NCBI GenBank assembly: GCA_950022655.1
Contig: OX465581.1
Coordinates: 32,831,300-32,895,299, forward strand
Origin: Alentia gelatinosa
Taxonomy: Eukaryota > Annelida > Polychaeta > Phyllodocida > Polynoidae
Length of the DNA stretch: 64,000 bases
Direction: 5' to 3'
How positions within the stretch are numbered: position 1 is the stretch's first letter; each line of letters opens with the position of its first letter. Below the pieces are notes generated by a model. It made no database searches. It had not been told where the DNA came from and saw only the letters and a program-made list of their open reading frames with translations. Of the stretch, positions 13,201 through 22,171 are shown one piece after another. A program made the position numbers and the translations under genes.

Positions 13201-14868
13201 AGCAACAGTGACAACGACAAGATCCCATTTCATCAGTGCTCTCACTGTTGAGGTGGCACCAACTCTCACTGTTGGCATATTTTACAGCATAGTGCACTTA
13301 GTGAGCACAGGGTCTCGCTGTGCTGTCAAACCTCACGGTGTGTATATAGAGGATTTCCCATGCTTCCCATAAGAATTAAGCAATGAAGTTTTAACACAAG
13401 TAAGGGGTATATATAACCTATAATCGTACCAAATATGAAGAAGAATGGCCATACCGTTCTGAAGATATCAGCGTTTGAATTTTTCACTCCCTCTGTGCGT
13501 TTGCGTTGGTCGCTGTTCTTTTTCACTCCCTCCGTAGTGCGGCGGGATTTCGGCTGTTCTTTTTGTCTCCCCCCGGAGGCCGGCGGGAAGTGCTCGACAC
13601 TGGCCACCAGAGCAGTATTTGCTATGATTCAAATGCTGATATCTTCGGAATGGTGCAGCCGACTTGGTACGATTATACCTTACTCTTGTTAAAATTTCAT
13701 TGCCTAACTCCTATGAGAAGTGGGTGAAAACATGCCCTCCTCTGACATAAACAAAGCTCTAAACCCAACAGCGACATGGTCTACCCTGTCACTAATAGTG
13801 CCTCAACAGTGATAGGTACAGTGAGACCTAATCTTCTAGTGAAACGTACTCTCTCACTGTTGGTCTCGCTCCTTACCTGACTCGCGTTCACGCTTGACTG
13901 CACCTTCTCATGAAACACACACTGTCGCTGTGGTGGCACTGTTGCCAACAGTGAGACTTGGGCTTCTAGTGAAACGGCCCCCAGCTTTTTCACCTCCATT
14001 AGTGAAGAACACCTACTCGGGGGGTCATCATGTCAGCCCCGATGATTCATAGGCTATATGCCGTATATGTTCTGTATACGTATATATTTAACAAACATTT
14101 TCCTTTCAGGATTATGAGAGACTTTTAAAGTGTTATTTCTATTATGAGTTATACTCAAGTGTCTTTTTGTTTCAGAAATCACAAAGACTTTGCCACAGAC
14201 AAAGGACTGTCATATATAACGTAGCCTATAGTTTATTCATTAAAAGCCGTCTAGTTATATACATCTATTGTAGATCAAAAAGTCAAACAACCAGTATTGT
14301 TCCCAACTTGCCAAAGACTTTATAGTATTTTCTATATCTCAAAAGGGGGGGGGGGATGTCATATTATTGTTCTGTTTGTAAAGCTATGTTGTGAAACCGA
14401 AACTAGGGGAATGTACATACACAGACAGCACTCTGCAGCATCATGGTGTCTGACTTCTTCCTTCCTCACTCCCACAAATAAGACAAAATACAACAGCTCA
14501 ACAATGCTTACACAATACGATCGCCCAGCACTACCCATACACACGAAATCACAATATAATAAAGAAACCAAGATTCAGCTTTGTAAATATGCACCTTATA
14601 TAGACATGTCTTATCATACTACTTTGTGTCTACTTTCAGTTTTGCTATATTGCTAGGTTTACTCACCAGCTAATTCTAAAAATCTGTGCATTTCTTTACT
14701 TTTAATGACAACTGTGCCTGCCCTGACCGACTTCAACCTTTCCTTCTTCATGACTTTCGGTTGGCATAAAGCGGTTTCTTTTCCAGAATCATGTCTTATT
14801 CGCTTTGAAGAACGTGTTTCTTCAGGAGACTTGGTAATGCTACTATCTATCACATACTCTGAATCCAT
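4267..14868 (-). CDS. SPDYA: Speedy/RINGO A-like CDK activator, six exons
   Basis: Speedy/RINGO proteins bind and activate CDK1/CDK2 without being cyclins and act in meiosis and S-phase control. Coding exons on the minus strand are 14868-14667, 10756-10698, 9931-9846, 8979-8808, 8615-8327 and, less surely, 4325-4267. All have AG/GT borders and compatible phases, giving 288 aa (human SPDYA is about 313). The Speedy box is spread over exons 1-5: [19 protein letters not shown], then [50 protein letters not shown], and finally [17 protein letters not shown]. Exon 5 then gives a low-complexity tail (PRGPDASP, Ser-rich) matching the vertebrate tail layout. An acceptor at 14,907-14,906 upstream of the ATG suggests a 5' UTR exon. 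The last exon ([18 protein letters not shown], stop) is joined only by phase and strand. Introns are full of foldback elements. Confidence 0.9.
4390..4604. repeat. Degenerate tandem repeat ending in a poly-G tract
   Basis: Irregular copies of a motif near AGTCAAGTGGGCAG, ending in a run of G at about 4580-4602. Similar AGTCAGGTGGGCAG units resume at 5,270-5,300. The foldback element at 4606-5238 therefore appears inserted into this array. Confidence 0.6.
4606..5238. mobile_element. Foldback/TIR MITE, family A copy 1
   Basis: The left end TTCAGTCACGAAAATCGTTA and the right end (reverse complement TTCAGTAATGACAGTCGTTA) form imperfect terminal inverted repeats. Subterminal GGTGTCC(T)TAGACC similarity extends the arms to about 100 bp. 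No transposase is present. It interrupts an older GGGCAG-rich tandem array and lies in the proposed last intron of the SPDYA-like gene. Confidence 0.65.
5418..6379. mobile_element. Foldback/TIR MITE, family A copy 2, with nested palindrome
   Basis: Ends share TCAGTCACGA.AATCG in inverted orientation (about 5428 and 6369) and match the copy at 4606-5238. Inside is a second long inverted repeat: about 155-bp arms at 5759-5922 and 5999-6155, separated by roughly 80 bp. ORFs in both arms (for example 5834-6046) are by-products of the palindrome. The inner palindrome recurs at 13347-13720 and as one arm at 12095-12245, so it is a separate family. Confidence 0.7.
6401..6805. mobile_element. Probable piggyBac-like MITE relic
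   Basis: Contains three copies of a GGTGATGCCATAYGGCATCA unit plus a downstream block (CCCTGGCGGTATAAA, then CCCTTAAAGGGCTAAGGC). The same layout occurs in the TTAA-flanked elements at 21166, 26221 and 52592. Its own ends are too decayed to show a TTAA duplication. Confidence 0.4.
7550..8035 (-). mobile_element. Dispersed repeat, possible solo LTR (copy 1)
   Basis: Shares a block order with 26990-27350: TACTACTATGAGTCA, a TATATA stretch, the palindrome ATTGGCTGTT..AACAGCCAAT, AAATA.GGGTAAT, then CATAG.AACCAATAT and CTT.ACA. Read on the minus strand there is a TGTATATAA box about 30 bp before a short tail, the layout of an LTR promoter. No gag/pol is nearby and no target duplication was found. 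The ORF at 7749-7940 inside it is not supported. Confidence 0.45.
11242..11621. mobile_element. PIF/Harbinger-like MITE
   Basis: Ends GGCCACTCAAAAAAA and TTTTTTTGAGTGGCC form inverted repeats of about 35 bp that also include TTGTTTCTCATCACC. It is flanked by TAA on both sides (11239-11241 and 11622-11624), as expected for the 3-bp TWA target duplication of PIF/Harbinger elements. No ORF. It lies in intron 1 of the SPDYA-like gene and contains a nested pogo-type fragment. Confidence 0.75.
11367..11450. mobile_element. Pogo/Tigger-type MITE fragment nested in the Harbinger-like MITE
   Basis: Begins TACAGTAAAACCCCCC and continues AAGCGGACACC..GGGCCAAAGTGGCCGCTTACG, the terminal sequence also seen at 22172, 29384 and 30627. 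Only one end is recognisable. Confidence 0.6.
11979..12032. repeat. Perfect 19-bp inverted repeat with 16-bp loop
   Basis: CTGGGAGCTGTTTCAAAAC at 11979-11997 pairs exactly with its complement at 12014-12032. This resembles two abutting transposon ends of the GGGxGCCGTTTCAC type also seen at 12,518, 13,131 and 13,966. Confidence 0.85.
12095..12245. mobile_element. Single arm of the 5.8-kb foldback family
   Basis: Matches the left arm of the palindrome at 5759-5922 in order: CGTAGGAATTAAGC, ACATATAACCTATGA, AAATATGAAG, GTTTGAATTT.GTCATAGC and CTGCTCTGGTGGCCA. The second arm is missing. Confidence 0.65.
13131..13984. mobile_element. TIR element flanked by 24-bp direct repeats
   Basis: CTGGGGGCCGTTTCACTAG at 13131-13149 is perfectly inverted at 13966-13984. 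Subterminal parts are rich in CAACAGTG/CACTGTTG units. A near-identical 24-bp direct repeat (CACCTCYATTAG then TGAAGAACACCT) lies at 13109-13132 and 13991-14014. No transposase. The interior holds a second copy of the 5.8-kb foldback palindrome. Confidence 0.7.
13347..13720. mobile_element. Foldback palindrome, copy nested in the 13.1-kb element
   Basis: Left arm 13347-13490 and right arm 13599-13720 are inverted copies of each other. They are homologous to 5759-6155 (shared GAATTAAGCAATGAA, ATAACCTATAATCGT and TGGCCACCAGAGCAG). The spacer differs between copies. The ORFs crossing it are palindrome by-products. Confidence 0.7.
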
Positions 14869-14937
14869 CCCGAAAACGATCTCATGTGTATGAATTGAAC
14901 GTGATCTGTAACAGAAGACAATGAAAGTATTTGTTTA

Positions 14938-15100
14938 GAACTAGATTCTAGTACTAGATCTAGATCTAGACTAGTACTAGTATATAGATCTAGTAGTAGT
15001 TACGTCACGTACTAGATCTAGATCTACGCAGATCTAGATTCTGTCCGGACTGATCTGATAAATAGATGCATTGTGATTGTGTGTAGTCTGTAGATCTAGG
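14938..15100. repeat. AGATCT/ACTAGT-rich simple sequence
   Basis: Dense overlapping copies of the palindromic hexamers AGATCT and ACTAGT (TCTAGATCTAGATCTAGACT and similar). A smaller cluster lies at 15,352-15,377. It starts just upstream of the 5' UTR acceptor of the SPDYA-like gene. Confidence 0.85.
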
Positions 15101-15415
15101 GCCGCTTCAATTTTATGATATAAAATTATAGTGCCTAATGCCTATTAATGGTACATATGTCTATATGAAATGTCAGTATTTAGGAATTTCATCTTATTGC
15201 TTTAGTACACACTATTTCGTAATAAATCAGTTTCAAACGATTGCTATATAGTAACCAGATGAGGTTCTGTATCTCGGAATATATAGATCTATCTATTTCT
15301 AAACATAACTTCAAATAGTATATCGAATCAAACTTACTAGATCATTGATGATAGATCTAGATCTAGATCTAGATAGATTTAAATCTCATGTTGCCAATTG
15401 TTGGTGTTGGTGCAC

Positions 15416-15557
15416 GTATTCTAACAAATGGTATTCTAACATTAAAGAGGATATAAAAGTCAACAATTTGCTTTGATTCCTATCCCTTCATAAATGTATT
15501 CTATTAAATGTTATTCTAACATTGAAGAGGATATAAAAGTCAACAATTTACCTTGAT
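15416..15557. repeat. Two-copy direct repeat of about 65 bp
   Basis: GTATTCTA..AAATG.TATTCTAACATT, then GAGGATATAAAAGTCAACAA, occurs twice with period about 79 bp. Each copy carries a TATAAAAG box. Confidence 0.8.
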
Positions 15558-15608
15558 TGTGCAGTTTTTGTGAATAAAGAAACGCAGGACAAACAGATTT
15601 ACGTCACG

Positions 15609-15806
15609 ATGGAGGACACTGCTCCTCCGCCCCCTCCCTTTGGCCAGCTGAACTATGGAAAACGGGTGCGTCTTGCGAAAATAACTTTTGAGATGAAGAA
15701 GTTTATGGTCACGGTTCTGAAATATTCACTATCATTTCCATTTTCATTGGTTGTCTTATTTACCGTAATTATAGTAGTAAGGCTAATGTGTAAAGTACTA
15801 CATTAG
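15609..15806 (+). CDS. Small ORF with a C-terminal hydrophobic segment; unproven
   Basis: Starts at an ATG in good context (ACGATGG) and gives about 65 aa: an acidic, Pro-rich N terminus (MEDTAPPPPPFGQLNYGKRV), a short basic stretch, then a single hydrophobic segment (SFPFSLVVLFTVIIVV) near the C terminus. The duplicated TATAAAAG boxes lie 50-130 bp upstream. It could be a tail-anchored micropeptide, a first exon (a possible donor follows YGKR), or chance. I recognise no family. Confidence 0.25.
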   Translation: MEDTAPPPPPFGQLNYGKRVRLAKITFEMKKFMVTVLKYSLSFPFSLVVLFTVIIVVRLMCKVLH

Positions 15807-16420
15807 TAGTGGTCATTGTCTTTAATCGATAGACATAAACCCCTTTTGACTACTCTGTGGTTCTGTTTCTTTAATCAAATGGCGCGTCGTTGCACCTCCA
15901 AACCATAGGTTCTCCGGTCATTCGCGAGGAGGCGTGGCAGAGCAGCAGAGAAGGTACAAGCAAAACTAAAATTCTGCAAAAATAATTTCTTCGCATACCA
16001 GCTTCAGTTCCCGGCGACACGCTTCAAGCATAGATCCACGTCTTGCTCAGGCGGCAGTCTGTACGAAAGATCTGTTTGGAGATTGTGAGCGACGTCATGG
16101 ACGTGCACACGCCGCCACACAGAACTCGAGAGCTCGAGACAAAATCCAAGTTGACACCTTCTAGTTCAAGTCCTGCTATCAACACGGTCATCTGTAAGCT
16201 ATTAGAAGTTTGAGTTTCTCAACACAGATTGCTGATAATATGTTTACATTACGAGACATCAACACTCAAAGTTGAGCGATAATATAAGAACTTTACATGG
16301 TGTTTGCCAAAAGAGCTTCCGACTAAGTTAGACTGGTCCGACCACAAGTATACAGGAACGTGCTGTTTGGGTCGACCACAACTACCGACTGCTTGGCAGA
16401 AAGACTATATATAATATAAC

Positions 16421-16672
16421 GGTAAAAGCTCAAATCCGGGGCCTCTTTCGAAAACGGCGCCATGTCACTGTCAGTGTCAACTTATATCATTGCATAGCCG
16501 AATCACTCACTAAAACATAACCCTAAACCTAACCCTACCCTAAAATAGGGTTAGGTTTAGGGTTAGCCTTAATCCTAACCCTAAAATAGGAACGCCGAAA
16601 GATCGTAGGCTACCCGGTGCGTCCCTATAAACCTATCCCTATGGCTAGAGGCCCCGGATCTGCGCTTTTACC
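16421..16672. mobile_element. hAT-like MITE carrying telomere-like repeats
   Basis: 26-bp terminal inverted repeats with two mismatches begin GGTAAAAGC and end ATCCGGGGCCTCT. Flanks AATATAAC (16413-16420) and AATATGAC (16673-16680) are an 8-bp near-duplication, as expected for hAT elements. The core at 16,508-16,585 contains AACCCTAA tracts facing TTAGGGTT tracts, making an internal hairpin. Confidence 0.8.
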
Positions 16673-16918
16673 AATATGACCTGACGCACACCTAGCGAGA
16701 TGTTCATCAGGCTTTGTATTGCGCCCAGAACCGTTCCTAGTTTCACGCTAGCTTAACTTTAAGATCCCAGCTGGCGATCTTTTGAGGTAATTGCATTATT
16801 TCTACAGCTCTGCGTGGACCAGTCCGTAGTCAGGCGAATGTACGATGATTGATTCGCACTGAATGACGATTCGCACTGCTACTCTAACGATTCGCACTGG
16901 ATGATTCGCACCAAGTGT

Positions 16919-17798
16919 AAAGGACAAGATCCACCAAGAACTGCAGAGGCGACATCCAGCCGGCTTTGGACGACGGCCATTTCTGCTATAATCGCCTAGG
17001 CCGGCCATCCGTGCTGGTCCACCAAAATACTTATTTCCAGCCAGCCGACGTCCACACGGCGCTCGCGGGGACGGGCCAGCCGAGTTCTCCATTGATCCGA
17101 TACGCGGCGCGCATGGTATTTTACGTAGTAATCGAGTTCCCCGATAGGCGGCGCCGCATGCGGCAATACACTTCGACGCTCTGAACCCGCGAAAGCCGCG
17201 TAGCGAGCGGAACGGTGTGTCGGCGTGTCGGGATTTGTACTGAAACAGTCAGAAAACATCAAATAACCGCGGAAATACACGTTAAATCGAACATTGAAGG
17301 TAAATGAAGATAAGGATCAATGTTATGAATGTGTATGGCACGCTTTAGTGCTAGAATTCCGCCGAAAATATAAAAAAAACTCTATGTCCATTCGCGGCTT
17401 CGGGTATCACCGTGTCAGCCGCGCAGTGTTGGCGGCGATCCCGGCAAAAACCTACTGAATCAGCTTTGTGTCAGCTAGGGTCGGCTAGGGAGTTTCCAGC
17501 CGACTCCACACGGCTACAGATTTTAATATTCGGTGGATCAGCAGAACAGTGATATTTAGGTGAGGCGACGACCGGACGATGCCCAGCCGGCTAGGGACGA
17601 CAGGGAAATGGGAGAGGCGATTACGACCGACGAGAGGCGAATACGGCCGGCCCTAGCCGAGTGGACATGATTTGCTAATCCACCAAGGCGATTATTTCAA
17701 CCGGCTTGGGCCGACCAGAGGCGGGAGCAGCCGACGTCCATATTCAACCAGCACGGACATCGGCCGGCCCTAATTTCGCTTGGTGGATCTGGTCTTTT
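16919..17798. mobile_element. TIR element with GC-rich subterminal repeats
   Basis: AAAGGACAAGATCCACCAAG is inverted at 17779-17798 with two mismatches. The interior repeats CAGCCGGC, GGCCGGCC and CCGACGTCCA motifs many times. The overlapping ORFs near 16,800-17,280 arise from this composition and are not supported as genes. Confidence 0.65.
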
Positions 17799-18133
17799 AG
17801 CAACACTTGATAACGATGTATGATAATACAAATCTTTGTCAGTCCTTCACCAGCAGACTGATTTTGTCACAGTTATTTGAAATTACCAAAATTATTGCCA
17901 GTTTTCGCGATTAGAAACAAACTCGAGTGTCAATTTGTCAGTGTCAATTCGTGTTTACCTCGGCCGTGTTCGCGCTTGCAGGAAACGTCATAATAGGAAA
18001 TGGCACTAAGTGTTACCACTCCTCGATAACGAAATACATTTAGTACAAAACTTTGTCAATCTTTCACCAGCAGACTCATTTTACTCACAATGACTTGAAA
18101 TAATCTATTGCCAGTTCTTGCATATATATATAT

Positions 18134-18282
18134 TTATCCTACCCCTAATATAAAATCCCATAGGCTTAACATTGAGTTTCCATATGCCACGCTGACTGGC
18201 ATAAAGAGTTTTATAAGTCACTAGTGGCATACAGAACTGTTATCACATAATATTCCAAAATTGAGGAGACGGGGTAGGATAA
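18134..18282. mobile_element. Short MITE, TATCCTACCCC family, copy 1
   Basis: TTATCCTACCCC is inverted exactly at the right end (GGGGTAGGATAA). The interior (ATAAAATCCCATAGGCTTAA, then ATATGCC..GGCAT) matches the copy at 35948-36074 in ISCA2. Confidence 0.75.
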
Positions 18283-18513
18283 AATCAAAACCTGTTTTGC
18301 CAGTTCTTGCATCAAAATCGAATAATAATCAAAATATAATCTTATACAGTTATAGACAAGTTTTCGGTGGCCTGAAGTCGTAGTGCGAAACATCGTGGTT
18401 TGTTTTAGTTTTTATGTCCAGTGCGAATCGCCTTGTTTACAGTGCGAAATGGCCAGTGCGATACCCATCAGACACATTCGACCCAAATACGGGAACGTAG
18501 CTGTTCGGGTCGC

Positions 18514-19002
18514 CATTCTCCGATCTGGGTGGACACTTTCGGTTCAAAATACCCTACAAATTGCCTGGCAACGGATCGATCTGCCATCTTTGCTGGTGAA
18601 TACAAAGCGCTGTCAGAGTTTAGAATAGCCAAAAACTATAATAATCTACCTTCTCCATTGTATTTTTTACATTGTAATGGTTGAAATAGTATTATTTACA
18701 TTATTCAGACATAATTTAAATGTGCTAACTCGAAGAAAATCGTTTGTTTCAATGATTTGTTGACATCGCGTTTTTAGTCTAAACTGGGGCTACCACATAA
18801 TCATTCGATCTGAAATTGCCAGAGAAGTTTAATTTTGTCGGGAAAAATGCTTCAGAAAAACTTAAAACATCCTAACACTTTAAAAAGTGTCATAAATGGA
18901 CGTCCAAACGGCTCATAGGCTTAGCACTGCGGAGGTGTGTCACCAAAATGGCCGCCAAGGCGGTCTGTAGCACCACCTACTTCCAGGCCGGATCGGAGAA
19001 TG
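18514..19002. mobile_element. MITE, CATTCTCCGATC family, derivative 1
   Basis: CATTCTCCGATC is exactly inverted at 18991-19002. The left part (TTCGGTTCAAAATACCCT, TTGCTGGTGAATACAAAG) matches the reverse strand of about 23,130-23,261. The right part (CAGACATAATTTAAATGTGC, ATGATTTGTTGACATCG) matches the reverse strand of about 20,560-20,735. It therefore looks like an internally deleted copy of the 20.5-23.3-kb element. Confidence 0.75.
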
Positions 19003-19156
19003 ACTAAGTGGACCGATGGCACCACGGACCTGGACTGATGGCGAACCCCTGATGGCACCTCTTCAGACTCATGGCAACAGTCTATGCACGGATGCCATCA
19101 GTCTAGGCATGGGGGCCATCAGTCCAGGTAAAACTGGAAAGAGGTGCCATCACTGG

Positions 19157-19797
19157 CATTCGCCAAGTCATCTGGCGACTTCCGGTTTGAAATACCCTCT
19201 GAATTCCCTTAACAACAGACATATCCGCCATCTTGCTGGTGAGTACAAAGCACTGTCAAAGTGTAAAATAGGGGAAAACTCTATTATTATATACCTATGG
19301 CCATATAACCCACACATAGTGCCCGCTGCTACCCATAATGTATGTATAGCTGTAGGTCACACTGTGACCTACAGGGTATGCGGTAAAATTATTTTACTGC
19401 ATATTTTTGACGTCCGAAGACAGTGAGCCAGTTTCAGTATAATAATCTACTTTATAATGTGCAATTTACACACACAATAGTTGAAACAAGGTTATTTACA
19501 TTATCCAGACATGATTTAAATGTGCCAACTCAAAGAAAATCTTTGTTTCCACGATTTGTTGATGTCACGTTCAGAGGTTAAACTGAGGCTATCATGTAAT
19601 TATTTGGCCTGAAACTGCCAGGGTGGTCTAGTTTAGTCCAGAGATTGCCTGGGGGGTTACCTGACACATCCTCACATATTAAACACTATCAGAAATGAAC
19701 GCTTGAATTATTCATGGGCTTAGCGCTGCATAGATTCCTCGCCAAGATTGCCGCAGAAGGGGTTCAAAGTGCCACCTACTTCCAGGTTGACTCAACA
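19157..19797. mobile_element. MITE, CATTCTCCGATC family, derivative 2
   Basis: Collinear with 18514-19002 in the same orientation (CTTCCGGTTTGAAATACCCT, TTGCTGGTGAGTACAAAG, CAGACATGATTTAAATGTGC, GCCACCTACTTCCAGG) but with decayed ends. Between the two copies, 19,005-19,156 is a run of diverged GATGGCACC / GCCATCAGTC units. The 136-aa ORF at 19016-19426 crosses these repeats and is not supported. Confidence 0.7.
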
Positions 19798-19839
19798 AAT
19801 CAGTCCAGGTGACATTGGTCCGTGGTGCCATCAGTCTAG

Positions 19840-20219
19840 AAGGAATTGGACGCCTTGAGCCTTTTACCGTTTGAGCCTCCTGTCAGCGCGAAAACGTGGA
19901 CGCTTTGAGCCTACCCCGTGGACGCCTTGAGCCTACCTCATTTTAGATCTGATTGGCAGGTTAGGGTTAGAAAAGGGTTGGGTAAGGGTTAGGGTTGAGT
20001 ATACATGACTATAAACCAGTATAAGTGCACTTTTCAAAGTTTTTTCATCCTGATGCTCGAGGACACTAAAACGGTGTAGGCTCAAGGCGTCTACAGGGTA
20101 GGCTCAAGGCGTCCACAGGGTAGGCTCAAGGCGTCCACAGGGTAGGCTCAAGGCGTCCACAGAAAGGCTTGAGGCGTCCAGAGCTCAAATCGTCCGGGGC
20201 TCAAGGCGTCCATGAACCC
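19840..20219. mobile_element. MITE with tandem GGACGCCTTGAGCC ends and telomere-like core
   Basis: The left end carries about four forward copies of GGACGCCTTGAGCC. The right end (20,065-20,212) carries six inverted copies GGCTCAAGGCGTCC with period about 28 bp. GTCTAG flanks both sides (19834-19839 and 20220-20225), a possible 6-bp target duplication. The centre (19,968-20,010) contains several TTAGGGTTAG tracts. No ORF. Confidence 0.7.
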
Positions 20220-21165
20220 GTCTAGTAATCCTTTGAGGTGATATACACAACTAGAGTAGTGGCATGTTTTATTGGCACTTCAGACATACTCTATCGATTT
20301 ATTCAATAAAAACACTACACAGGAATTCGGTCATGTAGTGTATCTAAACTTTTTTTTATAAGTGCAATCATATATCAGGCCAGACAAACGCCTCGTCACA
20401 TGATAACACACCTCAAAATAGATTCTATGGAGTATGTGGTGTTATTTTCACCATCCGAGGCATGGGGACCGACATTTTGTTGAAGCACCTATGTAATGAA
20501 AAGCTTATGGCTGGATTCGGACGTCTATATATTTCCGATAATATTTTATGTTTATGGTTGTGAAAGTTTTTCTCAGACATTTTTCTTAGAGAAATCTGAA
20601 TTTGTCTACAGTTTCAGATCAAATTGAAATGCCATGGTCTTAGTTTAGGCGATAAACTCGATGTCAACAAATCGTTGAAAAAAGCTATTTTCTTCTAGTT
20701 GGCATGTTTAAATTATGTCTGGATAATGTCAATAATCACATATCAATTATTACCAGGTGGACGGTTGGTCATTAGGTTATAGCTATAGCCTACTGTAGTA
20801 CACATGCTTGTAAACTCACTAGGTGACCTGACCACATTTTTGCTTTTTATAGCTCACTAAGTACAGATAGGTATATGATTTCTGTTTTGGACAAAAGGTT
20901 TTATGGCCATACAATATCTTACAGTTTTAGTATTTAGTATTTTGACATGGATTTTCAGAAAAAAAGAGATTTCAGTTTGGGGGGACATTTGTAGTCACAG
21001 GTCCATTTTTAAGATATCCTTTATGGACATATTTCTACCTGTAAAACTGGTTTAATCATAATATAATATGCCTCATTTGAAAGAGAATAAAAAAACAGTA
21101 GGTGCTAAGAAGTGGAATTTTCTAGGTAGATTCTATATTTGCTGAGATATTCAAGTATTTGTTAA

Positions 21166-21533
21166 CCCTTTAAGGGCGAATGATGCCTCGAGGCATCATC
21201 CAGCCCAGGGCGAATGATGCCTTGAGGCATCATCCAGCTCAGGGCGAATGATGCCTTGAGGCATCATTTCTCAAAATTCTACAAAATCGTTTTTAACAAA
21301 AAAAAATGGAGGAACAGTGATGAAATTTTCACAGAATGTATACATACATGTAATATCATTATTGGTATTTTTATTCAAAAGAAATAAATTATTTATGATT
21401 TTATATTATATCATATGATTACAAAATTGAATTATGGGTTTTAATGACTGTGCCTGTCCTCTAGCAGTATAAAGTGCCACCAGCACCCGTCCTCCAGGTG
21501 GTAGCTTGGCCACAGGCATCCGTCTTTAAAGGG
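21166..21533. mobile_element. piggyBac-like MITE with triplicated GATGCC palindrome
   Basis: TTAA precedes CCCTTTAAGGGCG and the right end AAAGGGTTGA shows a one-base-mutated TTAA. Immediately inside the left end are three copies of GGGCGAATGATGCC followed by a TYGAGGCATCATC half, each a 16-bp GATGCCTYRAGGCATC palindrome. No ORF. Confidence 0.75.
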
Positions 21534-22009
21534 TTGAAAGTGGGGGAGGGGGGATTTTTGGTGAAATTGGCATACTCAAACAGATGTTTACTCAATATTG
21601 ATTTATAGTGAGCATTAGTGTAACATTTACCACCTCCATAAGTGGCACTGACAGTTGCTTACACCATAGGAAGTGTCATTATTTAGGTAAAGTACATATT
21701 TGATGTGCTGTTCATGTATTTTTTCTAAATCTCATAATGTGAGGGGGGGGGGGAGGCAGCAGGTGTATGAAAGGATGGTTTATTCAGGATATTTACACAC
21801 AAATAGATGTCAAAATGGTTCATAACTTTGTTCTAGGAATCAGTCAAGACCCAGTAAAATGATATGTGTTTGTAAAATTATTTGCAATATCATTTACCAC
21901 CAGACAGTTAGCTGAATATATGTGTGCATTGATCCATGAACTGCTTAGTTCATAGAGTAGTAGGGCTTTAAATATCCAATCAATGCAGGCCCTTCCCTAT
22001 TCTTAGATG

Positions 22010-22063
22010 CCCTCCCTCCCTCCCTCCCCCTCCCTCCCTCCCTCCCTCCCTCCCTCCCTCCAG
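22010..22063. repeat. (TCCC)n microsatellite
   Basis: About 50 bp of CCTC/TCCC repeats within the long CATTCTCCGATC-family copy. The inverted copy at 33.5 kb has no such tract at the equivalent place, so the expansion happened after divergence. Confidence 0.9.
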
Positions 22064-22171
22064 GGGGGCTTCCTTGTTATCATAGATATTAATTACTGGC
22101 AGACCTTTGCACTGTATTTAGTGTTAAAGGCGTCCACCTGCTCATTTGGTCTTTAAAGGCCAATATTTCTA

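Larger units (their letters stand above)
16851..18462. mobile_element. Candidate composite element with inverted subterminal arrays
   Basis: Four copies of GATTCGCACTG at about 16851-16912 face three or four copies of its complement CAGTGCGAATC at about 18385-18462. Two other MITEs (16919-17798 and 18134-18282) lie inside. A diverged direct repeat (CTTTGTCARTC then TTCACCAGCAGACT, at about 17,835 and 18,050) is also internal. Ends and target duplication were not identified. Confidence 0.45.
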
